Shown here: positions 47,038 through 58,292 of the stretch, piece by piece
Layout of the letters: every line of letters begins with the position of its first letter
How positions within the stretch are numbered: the first letter of the stretch is position 1
Assembly (NCBI GenBank): GCA_003415625.1
Contig: PYIU01000010.1
Span: 310,001 to 374,000 of the forward strand
DNA: 64,000 bases
Reading direction: 5' to 3'
DNA from: Aquanectria penicillioides
Taxonomy: Eukaryota; Ascomycota; Sordariomycetes; Hypocreales; Nectriaceae
The notes under the pieces: model-generated
What the model saw: the letters and a program-made list of their open reading frames with translations, nothing else
What the model was told of the DNA's origin: nothing
Database searches by the model: none
Position numbers and translations under genes: made by a program

Positions 47038-47822
47038 GCCGACCTCGAGGGTTTGAGTGAGGATTTGCTGGAGCGTGCACCCGAAATCACAGCATCGAAT
47101 GAGACCGGCTCAACCTGGTTTATATAAACTGGTCACTGCTCAACCCACCGAGGCAAGTGCGGCCGACACTGCGCCTGCCGTAATCATGATAGTTGCCTGA
47201 GGTATCATGAGACCCAGTCTCTTGGCGGGCTCCAGTGCGGGGAACCCCGCCCGCTGTGGGTCTGGGGTAGATTCCCCGCCTCCACGCCCCCGGAGCGTTG
47301 GATGCGAGGAGAGGATTTGGATGATGATGGCGAGGTCAGGGGGGTGGCCGGCTGAATGGGGTGGGCTGGCAGAGGGAAAGAGGGTGGTGGGAGCTGGAGG
47401 AATGTGTAACCCTCGATCGCTGAACAAGGTAAAAATGCTGGTCGATAGGGATCAAACACTGCATCGCTAGTTAAGCCGTCATCAACTAACAACGTCCCCG
47501 TAACAACGTCCCCGATATCGCCTCCAACACCCGCAGATTTTGCATTCGTACCGCAAGTAACCGTGATTCTGCCCTTCTCCATCCGCCATGCCATGGCCCG
47601 TGACTCTGGCCACTGTTCCACTTCTTGTAGCACCTTGCAAGCCCTGCTATTAACATCCTTGCCGAGACCCCACGACTTGCCAAACCTCACTTACGCCCGC
47701 CTCCCGAATTTCTCTAATGGCGGCGCCTCTCCTCCGTCGACATCTTTGATGATATTTCTGCCTCATCTTGACTGCCACATCGCCTATTTCGAGCTGAGCT
47801 GCCGAAGCGTCTAGCATCCCTG
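47038..47822. other. divergent intergenic region between two regulator genes
   Basis: 785 bases, GC-rich in the middle. I searched both strands for a zinc-cluster exon that could belong to the downstream gene and found none. Confidence 0.45.
47118..47129 (-). promoter_or_regulatory. TATA box of regulator 3
   Basis: GTTTATATAAAC, self-complementary, about 80 bases upstream of the ATG at 47037. Confidence 0.5.
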
Positions 47823-50153
47823 ATGCCCACGCCCTGCTCCCACCGTCTCAGCGATGCGCAGGGGCTTACCGACAGGCCACCAACTGCATTGCGTCGCGAT
47901 ACCTCCCTCACTGCAGCTCATGGTGTTACGATGCCCCAACCCAGTAACTCCAACACATTACAGCACTCCCCCCACCAGTTCTCAAGAATGTCGAGGCGGC
48001 GTGCCCTGCTTGGCCGACTGGCAGAACGGCAAGTTGGGGAAGCCAGGAGCAAACCGGACAACCAAGTCAGCAGCGGGCACGATGACACCACGAATAAATC
48101 TTCAAATCGTCGACTGAAGAATCTCCGCCGACGCATCCAGGATCTCCAAGGCTCGCGGCCCGTGAAGCAATGGCCAACAGCACCGGCAGCAGCAGCAGCC
48201 CCTTCTTTGCACCCATGTTATGATCCTCAGCCTGAAAACGGCACAGGTTCCCAAGTTGCCACCGCCGACGAGGGCAGCACTCCCTCGAGACTAAGGCACG
48301 ACGATGTTGTCCTCAACTTCCAGAACATGGATAAAGACTGGGGCCTTAGACCTGTTGCCAACAGCCCTGACCATGCCGTGTCCCCGGCGCAGGGCTCGCC
48401 AGCAGACAGGCTTTCAGCAGGCCATACCCGACTCACCGCCGACGAAAGAGGCCAGCTACGATACTTTGGCTACTCTTCACTGTTACGAATGGTCTCAATT
48501 CTTCCACCTTCTTCGCCTTCTAGTTCGGACGTCTCTGAGTCTTGTGCTGACCAGGTCGGGGCGGAGGCAGAAATGATGGCCGATTCTCCAACCACGCAAC
48601 TCTACCTAATCGACCTCTTCTTCCAGTACCAGCATTCAGCCCACCCCGTCTTGGATGAGCCATCATTTCGAGAATCCTACTCTCGGGGCGAACGATCTGA
48701 GTATTTTTCAAGCTTTTTACTCAATTCCATCCTATTGCGAGCACTCAAATTTGCAACCATCCCCCAGGCCGAGCAGTTGAAGCGCATCTATGTGCGGCGC
48801 GCCCGGGATAATCTTTTATACGAGATTGAGAACCCGAGCATCGCAACCATACCGGCTCTATGTTTGTTTGGATCATATCTAGCCGGCGAGGGAAGCGACC
48901 GCGCATGTTGGGTCTATCCAGGTTATTCTCTTCCATTCCGAAGACGCAATTCATAGTACATAATACTAACAGTGTCAAAGGCCTGGCGTTTCGCCTTCTC
49001 TACGACTTTGGCCTGCACGAAGACTGCATCAATCTCGTGGAAGCTGGACTCCTTACAGAACTCGATCGTCGAATTAGACACTCTATCCTGTATCATTGCT
49101 TCGTCTTTGACAAGTGCGTTCTCTACAAGCTCCATTTCAGAGAAGCCCACTTGCTAATTCGGATTCCAGACTTTACAGCTCTTTTCAAGGCAGGCCGACA
49201 GCTGTCCGGTTAGACGGCTTCTCTTGCCCATTGCCATGCGAAGAGTCCATGGGTCCTGACTACAAGCTCACAGCCGCATGGGTGAGTCTGGCCTCCATTA
49301 TCGAAGATATTCTTGCTGTCATCAACGGCAAAGAAGAGATCATTTACCAAGACGCCTCTATACAAAAGCTCTCGCAGACAAGCAATAGGCTTTTGCAGTG
49401 GTTCAAGTCCTTACCATCCGAGCTTCACTGGACACCAAATACGGCTCACCTGCCCTCCCCGGCGACTTGCGCCATTCATCTTCAATTTCTATCCGCCACA
49501 ATCTTATTAAATCGCCCATTCGCAGCATACATGCAAAAGGCCCCCAGGGACAAGGGGGGTCAGGCATCAACAGGAAAGCCTGTCTAGACGGGCAGACACC
49601 CGAGATCTCACAGCGACTCTGCACGACTAGTGGGATCCGGATATCTAAGCTACTCTTGGCATACAGACTGCACCATGGCCCGGCAAAATTCTTTTCCACC
49701 ATAAACCCCGCATGTCTCTCTGCAGCCATGGCGCTCATCTCGGATATTGTGAGCGCCAGACCCGCGGATCAGAAGAACGAGGAGAAGAAGTGGCTCACGT
49801 GCATCCTTGAGACTCTCAAAGCAATAACACCTACTTATCCCGTGGCAGGGCGAAGCTACATGACGCTTTGCGCAGTTGTCAACGCATGTGGGCTGCCTGG
49901 GGTTGTGCCGGCAGCGGACCAGCAACAACAAGTTTCTTCCGGAACTTCTCAGATGGATCAGCAGCTACAGTTGGCAGATTTCCAGGGTAGGGCTGATGAG
50001 TTTCTCTGGAATATTGATGGATCTCTAGGCTGGGAATTTTATCCAACTTTGGATGTGGACGATGTACATGGGCTTGGATTGACAGACTTTTATCCTCGGT
50101 TATCGCCTTGGCCAAGAGCGCCAGATGTGAACAATTTGGCTGAAGGTTTATAA
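47823..50153 (+). CDS. fungal_trans-domain regulator-like protein without visible zinc cluster (one frame break)
   Basis: Exons 47823-48921, 48981-49113 and 49170-50153. Middle-homology blocks are clear: LIDLFFQYQHSAHPVLDEPSF, CWVYPGLAFRLLYDFGLHED across intron 1, LDRRIRHSILYHCFVFDKLY across intron 2, GRPTAVRL, then EISQRLCTTSGIRISKLLLAYR. No CxxCxxxxxxC cluster precedes it; the N-terminus is Arg-rich with RRLKNLRRRIQDLQ. The frame changes at the G6 run 49554-49559; adding one base (739 codons) or removing an improbable 29-nt intron both restore it. It may act through a partner, or its DNA-binding exon is lost or missed. Confidence 0.75.
49554..49559 (+). other. frame break at a G6 run
   Basis: Frame 1 ends at 49587; the conserved EISQRLC block lies in the next frame. 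A GT..AG pair of only 29 nt is the sole intron alternative. Confidence 0.6.
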
Positions 50154-50346
50154 GATACTCTGTATCTATTATGAAGATATTAAATACACCAAGCGCCCTG
50201 AAGAAATCGTATACTCAGGGTGCGAGTTATTGAACCGTCATCTTGCACTTGATACATTGAACCAAGAAAACCCGAACGAAATTTTTCATCCATTTCTATC
50301 TAGTTGTACTAAATAATGCTTGGTCTTCGTTGATCTGAATTGCCAA

Positions 50347-51850
50347 TCACAGCTTAGCAAGCTTCTTCTGCTGCTTGGTGATCATGTCCATGAGAATCTC
50401 CTCACTTCCTCCAGACACAACCAAGACTCTAATGTCTCTGCTAATTTGCTCCACACGGCCACCAGCACCACCGCGAGAGTATCCGAGGCCGCCAAAGACC
50501 TGCTGGGCTTCTCGGCAGACTGTCTCGAGATTATGCGCAGCCTGCATCTTGAGCAGAGCAGCCCAGGGTGAAAACTCCAAAGCTGGTGTGCGGACGGAGC
50601 GACGAACCAGGTCCTCCATGAGGTGCTGGACAGGCTCGATGAGACCTGCCATCTTGCTAAACTTGAGTCGGATCACTTGGTTCTCAAAGAGCTTCTTGCC
50701 AAAGGTCTCGCGGCGGAGAGCGTGGCGGTAGCTGTCCTCGAGAGCGACTCGACCAAGACGCAGGGCAGTAATGCCAACCCACAGGCGTTCATGAGTAAAT
50801 GCTAGGAAGCGTTTGCATTAGTCACTGTTTTAAACGCAGCAGCATGGGCAAGGTATGCATACTCGACATGATAATCTCAAAGCCCTGTCCGATGCGGCCA
50901 ACGATGTTCTCAACCGGAACCAGCACATTGTCAAGGTCAATAAAGGTGGAGCCGCTGGAGCTCACACCTGAGTTGTGCATTCTCTTGCGGAAAATACCCT
51001 CAGTGTTCATATCGAGCATAAAAACAGTCAGGCCTTTGTGGCCTGGTCCTCCGGTTCGAGCGAGAACCAGAGCGTGCGTTGCCAAAAGACCCTGGGTGAT
51101 CCATTTCTTCTGGCCGTTGAGCACGTAATGCTTGCCGTCCTTGGACTTTTCCGCAGTGGTGGTAAGGCCAGCAACATCCGATCCAGCTGTCTTGGGTTAA
51201 ACTGGTTTTCAAGCAAACACTTAAGGGGAGAGAGACTCACCATCGGGCTCAGTAACCATGAGGCAGTGCTTCTGCTGGCCTGTCAAAAGGGGTCGCAGAT
51301 ACTTCTTCTTCTGTTCCTCGGTGGCATATGTCGACAAGGGAGCACCGCCAGTGGTGGCACCGCCGTTGATGCCCCATACAACACCGAGATAGCCGCATCG
51401 GGCAATCTCATCGATAAGCTATTGTCATGGGTCAGCAAAATGGATGTGCCACCTCAAGTCACCAGGGCCACCCATACAATTGCGTCATGGAACTCATCCC
51501 ACTCTGAATTCGTGTTAGCAATTATTCGCTTATCTCTCATCTTGCGGAAAAGGTGGGACTTTACCATCTACCGGAATATCGGCCGGGAGCCTGACACCAT
51601 TCAGGGAGCTCTTGGGCAGGGGAAACACTGCAGCAGCCAGGAAGCCAAGCTCGGCATGGCGGTTGTAGGCATGGTCAGGGACATAACCCTGGGCCTCCCA
51701 CTCGGCCCCATTGGGAACAATCTCGCTGTCGACGTATTCTCGGATGAATCTCTGAAGCTTCCGGTGAGAATCCTTGTAGTAGGGATAGTTGCTGTCGGTG
51801 TGCCAGACAGGGTCGGCGAAGGGGATGTTGCTTGTAAGTGCGGAGGACAT
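50347..51850 (-). CDS. acyl-CoA dehydrogenase-like flavoprotein with PTS1
   Basis: Five exons (51850-51565, 51503-51478, 51418-51241, 51186-50863, 50801-50347) encode 422 residues. Order: N-terminal helical domain with YVDSEIVPNGAEWEAQGYVP, LMVTEPDAGSDVAGL (flavin/substrate strand), NGQKKWITQG, LDNVLVPVENIVG, then C-terminal helices with FTHERLW, RETFGKKLFENQ and QVFGGLGYSRGG. The end is QQKKLAKL; AKL is a canonical PTS1, so peroxisomal. Where mitochondrial medium-chain enzymes have YEGT (catalytic Glu), this one reads VSGGSEE, so the base may sit elsewhere, as in several ACAD subfamilies. It would start beta-oxidation; divergent from SDR 3. Confidence 0.92.
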
Positions 51851-52356
51851 TGTGAAAGTAACTTGTGATTATCTAGCGAAATTTCGAATTGAGATGCAAA
51901 CAGAAAGGTTATTGAAGTTATTTCGGTAGCAACTATCGGTAGATGAGCTTGTTCTCGGTGGCTTGTTTGGCGTGATAGGTATCCGTCCCCCGGCTTGACG
52001 TATCGTAGTTATAGTCTTCATCTGCGGTTCCAATGCATGCGAATCTGATCTTGAGATCATCTCCGATGGCCGAGAATAGCCATAGCCAGGTTCGTCCAAC
52101 GGTGGAGTTCGCAACTAGCAACGCTGTCCGAGTCAAAATTCCGCGGCTCCAGATTGGTTTCTACATCTGTTAATTCCGCGGAATTTCAGTCTTGGTACGG
52201 CCGGCCCTCATGGCAAGTTGATTCCCCGCACTCCCTCATTCGGAATCGGAGACGGCAACCTTGTAATGAAACTACAAAGTACAACTACCCTGGATTTTAT
52301 CTAGCGAGGATGGGCCATGAAGCGCCACCAAGACCAGCCAGATTACCAGATACACC
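51851..52356. other. divergent promoter of acyl-CoA dehydrogenase and SDR 3
   Basis: 506 bases with two CCGCGG palindromes 30 bases apart and no coding pattern. Confidence 0.5.
52137..52185. promoter_or_regulatory. two ATTCCGCGG sites (CCGCGG at 52141-52146 and 52176-52181)
   Basis: Contexts AATTCCGCGGC and AATTCCGCGGAATT; the second is a perfect 14-nt palindrome sharing 13 bases with the site at 42447. Paired sites in a divergent promoter repeat the arrangement seen at 11.5 kb. Confidence 0.6.
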
Positions 52357-53412
52357 ATGTCCGACCGCGTTCAGCAAATTGCGAGCCAGTTGCGCTCTTC
52401 CTACATCCCTGGCCCCAGACATGCACCTGTCGACCCATCCAGGTAGCGCTTTACTCCAAAAACACACCATCCATGAGTTTGACTTACAATATACAATAGG
52501 GTTGATGGTCAGGTAGCGTTGATTACCGGCGGTGCTCAAGGTTGGTTGGCCATCACCATGTTCTGAGCATTCATTAATCTGGGTTCTAGGCATTGGCAGG
52601 GGTGCGGCAGGCCTCATGGCCTCCAAAGGTGCCAAGATTGTGATTGCAGATGTCAGTCAGGAAAAGGCAAATGAAGCCGTCCGTGACTTGCGAGCCGCTG
52701 GATATGAGGCTGTATGCGTTGTCGGCGATGCCCTCGAAGATGGATTTGCCGAGAAAGCCGTCAAGGCAGCTCTCGATGCGTTTGGCAAGGTCAATTGCTT
52801 GATCAACAATGCTGGATTCTGCTTTGATGCCGCGATTCACAAAATGGATGATGAGAAGTGGGACATCATCATGAAGATCCACAACTATGTGCCATTCCGC
52901 ATGGTGCGCGCCTTGTCTGCGCACTGGATGGATCCAGCGAACAGAGACATGCCAAAGACGGTCATCAACGTATCTTCCACGTCAGGTTTACATGGGCAGA
53001 TGGGCCAGATCAACTATGCCACGGCCAAGATGGGTGTCAACGGTTTGACCAAGACGGTGGCAGCTGAATGGGCCAGGTGAGTGTTAACATGACATAGCCA
53101 GCTTAGTATTTAAGAATTTAACCTGACTTGTTCTACAGATACGGAGTTCGTTGCAACTCGGTGGCATATGGCTGGATGGACACTAGACTTACAAGGCCGC
53201 CCACAGGAGAAGAGACTGTGGCTACGGGCGGGAAGCAGATTGTCACTGGCATCCCAATGACCGCGAAGAAGTTCCGTGACACAACGGAAATTCCCCTTGG
53301 GCGGGCTGGAACTGTAGATGATGCAGCGGGTGTTATGTTATTCCTAGCTAGTCCATTGTCTGCTTACGTGACGGGAACTTGCATTGAATGCACTGGAGGT
53401 AGATACATGTAG
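52357..53412 (+). CDS. short-chain dehydrogenase/reductase 3
   Basis: Four exons (introns 52443-52499, 52541-52589, 53077-53138) encode 295 residues. TGGAQGIGRG is the cofactor loop (split by intron 2), ADVS favours NAD, then NNAG, VSSTSG (Ser), YATAK (Tyr, Lys) and the late ECTGGRYM C-terminus. It resembles FabG/HSD10-like SDRs that act on 3-hydroxyacyl groups, which would fit beta-oxidation beside the acyl-CoA dehydrogenase, but no PTS1 is present. The start is the ATG at 52357, giving a 29-residue leader before the core domain. Confidence 0.9.
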
Positions 53413-53726
53413 AGCGTGTTAGGAAGCTCGAAAAAGCCCGAGTTTAAATTAACAATAAGGGGCATTTCCGAACTTGATTCATTGAGTTATCCCTTGTCAC
53501 AGTCAGCCAATGCTCACAAATATCACGGAATTTGTTGGAATCAGCCAAACAATTGATTCACCCAGAGACCAAATTCATCATATTCACAGTCAAGTATTTA
53601 AGTGACGCAGCATATTCAAAATCAGGTGGCATCTTGGATTTGGTAATCTAGGTATTCGCATATGTGGACAGAATTGTCATCGTCAATCTCTCACAGTAGA
53701 TACCACAAGCAACACCTCAAAGAGGC
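53413..53726. other. convergent intergenic space
   Basis: About 310 bases between the stop codons of SDR 3 and the second permease; terminators expected, none defined. Confidence 0.4.
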
Positions 53727-55418
53727 TTAGTACATGTACCGATACTCCGGGTGAAGATCTCCGAGCTTGGCAATTTCCTCATACGATTTGCCCTCCAAGA
53801 TGTGGTCCCGCTCGCCGCGATCTCTCTTCTTGTTCTCCCGCTTCAGAAGCACCGTCGTCAAAGCATGCATTGCAACCGCCAGAAGCACAAAACCCATTGA
53901 TGCAGAGTGGCCGAGACGATACAACGGACCATCTGAAGTTGGGTAGAGAAACGGGCTAAAAGTTCCCGAGACATTGGCAAGAGTCATGGCCGTCGCCTGG
54001 CCCACGGCTCGCTTGTAGTGCGACGGCAGATTGCTAGGCATCCATGACAGCGGAAGGCCAGTTGCTGTATAGACACCCATAGCGACCACGATACAGCCGA
54101 CGTACTGCGGTGCGTTGCCTGAGGAGTAAGAACCGAGGATGATGGCGTAGCCAAGGGCACATGTCACGCCGCCGGCCATGGCAAAGTATCCGCGGCGTCC
54201 TGTTCTGTCGGAAAAATAGGCCATGACCAAGAAGCACATGACGCCAGCGAAATAGCACGGAATGGTCAGAAGCTGGGTGTGCAGACCACTGTATCCAAGT
54301 GCTTTGATGATGGTCGGGAGGAACGTGTTGTAGCCGTAGATAGCCACAGTCGCTCCCAGTTGTCCGATCGACAGCGTCCAAACCTTCCAGTCCTTGAATG
54401 CTGCCACGACCTGCTCCCAGTCAATTTTGTCTTCACCTTCTTTGCCAAAGGAGCTGCCGTCGAGGTGACGCCGAATAGCCACAAAGGACTTCTCGCGGTC
54501 GGTCAGATATGGGGCATCCTGGGGATCATTGGAAAGAACGAAAAAGGCAATAAGTCCTAGTAAGATGGTTGGAACGCCCTCGAGGACCATGAGCCATCGC
54601 CATGCCGACATGCCACGCATTCCGTCCATGTAGCCAAGTCCAAAAGCCATCAGGCCGCCGATGAGGCCAGCAAGGGCTGAGGATGAGTACAGGTAGAAGA
54701 CACGGACGGCAAGTTCGCGTCGGCGGTAGAAGAAGGTGAGGTAGAATGCAGCACCTGGAAAGTAGCCTGCCTCAAAGATGCCTCTGAAACACCCATGTCA
54801 GTCATGATTGGAGAGTGTCGGGGAGTGTTTTATCCTCTTACAGTAGCAAGCGAAGGCCAATAAACTGACTCATGTTCTGGACGAATCCAGTGCTCAAGGA
54901 TACAACACCCCAGCCGACGGCAATGGCGGGGATAAATCTCTTGGGTTTGAGCTTTTTGAGCTACAATGCAATTCAATGTTAGCAACCAATGCGTGTTCCA
55001 TGAATTAGGAGACGTACCAAAATATTGGATGGAATCTCAAAGGTAACGTAGGTCACAAAAAGGACAGAGACGCAGATTTGGTAGTCATTACCAGTGAGAC
55101 CAAGGTCCCTTTCGAGATGGAAAATTCGAGCGTTGCCTTGATTGTTTGTGTTAGGATTGATAATACAGGGGCAAATGGTCGTGGTTACTAACCAATATTG
55201 ACGCGGTTCAGAAAAGACATAATGTACAGAGCACTGATGATGGGAAGAACTCGCCAATCCATCTTGCGGACCATGCGTCGCTCTTCCTCCTCGGGCATGT
55301 CATACTCGTACGCCCCAGAGGCCCCTTTCTCGGCCGTCAACTCATCGTGGGCAACCGACATGTTGTCCTTGGAGCCGTGGGCGTCAGCCATGTTTGATAC
55401 TGCAGTTCCGTTGGCCAT
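53727..55418 (-). CDS. MFS permease, Dal5-like family, copy 2
   Basis: Four exons (55418-55193, 55136-55018, 54960-54842, 54783-53727) encode 506 residues. It shows RKMDWRVLPIISALYIMSFLNRVNIG, a TFEIPSNIL helix, LKKLKPKRFIPAI, GIFEAGYFPGAAFY, the loop DPQDAPYLTDREK, and FSDRTGRRGYF in the second half. The family imports organic anions or neutral small acids. It is of similar length to the permease at 1.5-3.2 kb but not closely alike in sequence. The first ATG in frame (55418) is used; upstream only TTG is found. It may serve uptake for the second block. Confidence 0.92.
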
Positions 55419-56588
55419 GCTTGTGGCGGTATTCACGTCTTGTGTTTGCCAATGATGTCGCGCATACAACGATGGAAATGTGACTGATCAGGAAATGATG
55501 AGCCAGAGGGTGTCTCGCACTGCGACATTGGATGCAGCGCCGCAGACATCTTATGCATTGCTGCGAGCAAGGGAGCCTCAGAAGCATGGCATGATTTGTT
55601 AGCTCACTCCGGAATCACGGGCGGAATTTTACCCCAAGACGCCAAAATCTGGGGAAATTCCACTGCGGGGAGAACGCTAGTTACCCCAGACCCCAGATTC
55701 TTGTAGATTCCGTGGGCTCTGGGGCAGTGGAACCATTGGAAATGTCCGTGGCTTTATTGGGTAAGGAATGGCATTCCTCGGTGAGCCATGGAGTGGGATC
55801 CTGGGCATGGGCGCGGAGCTTTGACTGAGGCTCCTTGGCATGATGACCGGAATAAGTTTCCGCGCACAATCATGTCAGTGAGACTGACACTTTGGAGCGG
55901 TCCATTCAGTCTGATGAGAAAAATAGGGATATGCGGTAGCATCAACCGTGGAATTAACCCTGGGGAGGCAACATTCCGAGCAAACATCCAAACGAAGGGG
56001 TGCCATGGTGCAGCTGGAATATTTGGCCCGCAACTCCATAATAACTCACCACAACTGGAAACTGGCTTGTGTAAATAATTCAAAGTCAATTCACAAAATA
56101 ATTCAAAACTTGTCAAAAGGATTGATCCATTTTATTACTTTCATGACATCGTTAAACCCCAGTATCCATCTAATCGCGTATCTAGCATAACCAATAACTT
56201 CCTTGATGATACACGAGATACTCTCAGGCCTCTGCCAAACTCGGAAACCTCTCACCCTTATATCCTCGGCATCATTGTTTCTTGCCCTGTTGTTGTTTCC
56301 ATTTATTCCCATGCCAAAACAGTCCTTCCTTTCATTATCGCTGACGAAAAACGTCTTGTCGGCCCAACACTAGAGCAACGACTCCACAGTCCAAGATAAG
56401 ATTCAATGTGCGAACTCTGATGGTTTAATAACGATAATTTCTTGCCATCAAGTTTCTGTAGTTGAGTCTATCACGACTTGTCGTCCCCTGTATTCACTAG
56501 CCTCTGGGCCCAAACCTGGTCGTATCATGTATCATTCGACCATTCCCACGCTATGCAATCTCGAGTCTTCTACTCATGCTTCCAGGTA
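55419..56588. other. intergenic, promoter of permease 2
   Basis: About 1.17 kb. The first 300 bases hold CGG-rich elements (CTCCGGAAT, GGGCGGAATTTT near 55610-55630) that only partly match the ATTCCGCGG sites. Nothing else recognised. Confidence 0.4.
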
Positions 56589-58292
56589 TCAATTGTGCAT
56601 CAGCCGATAGGAACTTTCATCGCTCACACTGACGATACCTATCTCACTTCCGCTCAGTTTTCTGTCTTTTGTGTCCTTCGTGTCCAGGTTCTCCATTTCG
56701 ATTCTCTGGTACTGAGCTTGCAGGCAACCTTGGCAAATCATGGCCTGGTGATCTTGGTTCGTCAGCATGCCCTCAGCAACCCAGTTTAAAATCTTCCAAG
56801 CCGCAGACAAGAAGACGATGTCTGCAAGGACAATGGCAAGCAGCATTGTGCCGGTGCTCTTTTGCTGGGGAACCGAGCATATGTACTGGGTAACAATAGT
56901 AGAGTTCTTGCATCCTAACTGTCCCATTTGAGGCACAAAGGCATTAAAGGTCTCGTTTAGAAGCGTCAAGTTTTCATTGTTGCCAGCACCAGGAGCTGGA
57001 ATCGTACTGAAACGCTCAGGAGCACCCATTGATGTACCATTGAGGGTGGCTCCAGCGTCTCGGTTCATATCGTCCGGTGCCAGGATGGCATACTCGAGCC
57101 CATCGTTATCTGTCAAGATGTTTGGAGATTTGCAGTTGCCTAGATCCACTGAGATAAGTGAATGCATGAGCTTGGCCATGTGAAGCCCTTCTGTCATTGC
57201 TCCAGAGAGTTCAAACTAGCGATTCTGGTCAGTACCATTCTTCAAATCCGGGCCGGAGCCGCATTCAATGGAATTTGAAACTTACTTTAGGATTGTTGAT
57301 CCACGTTGTGTTTTCTGCACTATCGTTAGTGAATGATGGGAAAATAGTAATCAATGCCCATACCAGGGTGGCTATAAATGAAGCCGTCCGAGGTAATAAA
57401 CCACCAGTCTAGCATGAAGAAGTCCGAGTTCCGAATACTTTTTACAGTTAGCCTGGGGGATAATAATGGAGACAATGGTAATGTGCGTTTACTTTTTATC
57501 GGTTTGGTTCCTGGCATATGTCAAGACTCCGTGGGCCAAGTAGCTTGTGTTGGAGATTTCAATCTGAGACATGGTGGCCAAAACACCAGCCATGTAAACG
57601 TTCATAAGTCGAGTTCCCCACCAAGTACTAGCATGCGTTGTGTAGTTGTCCTCAATGACATAGTCGTAAATGTGGTCAGTCTCTCCGTAATATCCTACAC
57701 CAACTGTGAGGTTTATGTATCCCATTTCAGATTCGATTATGCAGGATGCTGTTGCAGACACATCTGAATTGATCCAGGAAAGCCACCATGTAGCCCTTGC
57801 AGCAGTGTCGGCTTTGTGAAGGTTAACCGCAACTTTTGTGAGTAAACAATCCTGAAGCGTATTGTTGAGGTACGGGACCGAAGGTAATGAAGCCGGCTTT
57901 CCTGTGTCATTGACGGATGGCATCATCGTGATTGACTTGACCTCATACTGAAGGCCTAGAGAACTGGTGTAGAAGCGATCGCCAACTGATAACATTGCAG
58001 GCTGGCATTTGGTGCCCATGTTGTTTTCCCAGTTGAAAGGTGCTTTCATGAACCATCTGACCATCATGTCAGCGGGGTGATGACAAATGTGCTGGCCTAC
58101 ATACCTTGTCCCGGTAGCTATAGTGCTATTTGGGTCAGACGTATAAATTGTTCTCAAATAGTAGCCGCTGGAAGCCAAATTGACGAGTGAGAACAGGACA
58201 GTCAGGACAACGCCCAACACGATGGCCACTGGCGAGAACCATCGAAACGGGTACGGCCGAGAGAGCGGATATGTGAACCACGAAGCATACAT
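56589..58292 (-). CDS. fungal membrane protein of unknown function
   Basis: Four exons (58292-57493, 57452-57364, 57314-57286, 57215-56589) encode 514 residues. Helix 1 (VAIVLGVVLTVLFSLVNLAS, about 21-40) is followed by a large region with many N-glycosylation sequons (NST, NDT, NNT, NLT, NYT, NTS, NGT, NLT, NET, NST) and conserved Cys, then a second helix (MLLAIVLADIVFLSAA) and a cytosolic tail. This suggests an extracellular domain between two membrane helices. I know of similar uncharacterised proteins in fungi but no function. Neighbours give no clue. Confidence 0.75.

Noticed and set aside
47205..47690. 161-codon minus-strand frame in the region between regulators
   Set aside because: Starts at TTG or similar, is Pro/Gly/Ser-biased by GC content, and shows no conserved block.
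50975..51868. 297-codon open frame on the plus strand
   Set aside because: Antisense to the acyl-CoA dehydrogenase exons; no motif and codons mirror the real gene.
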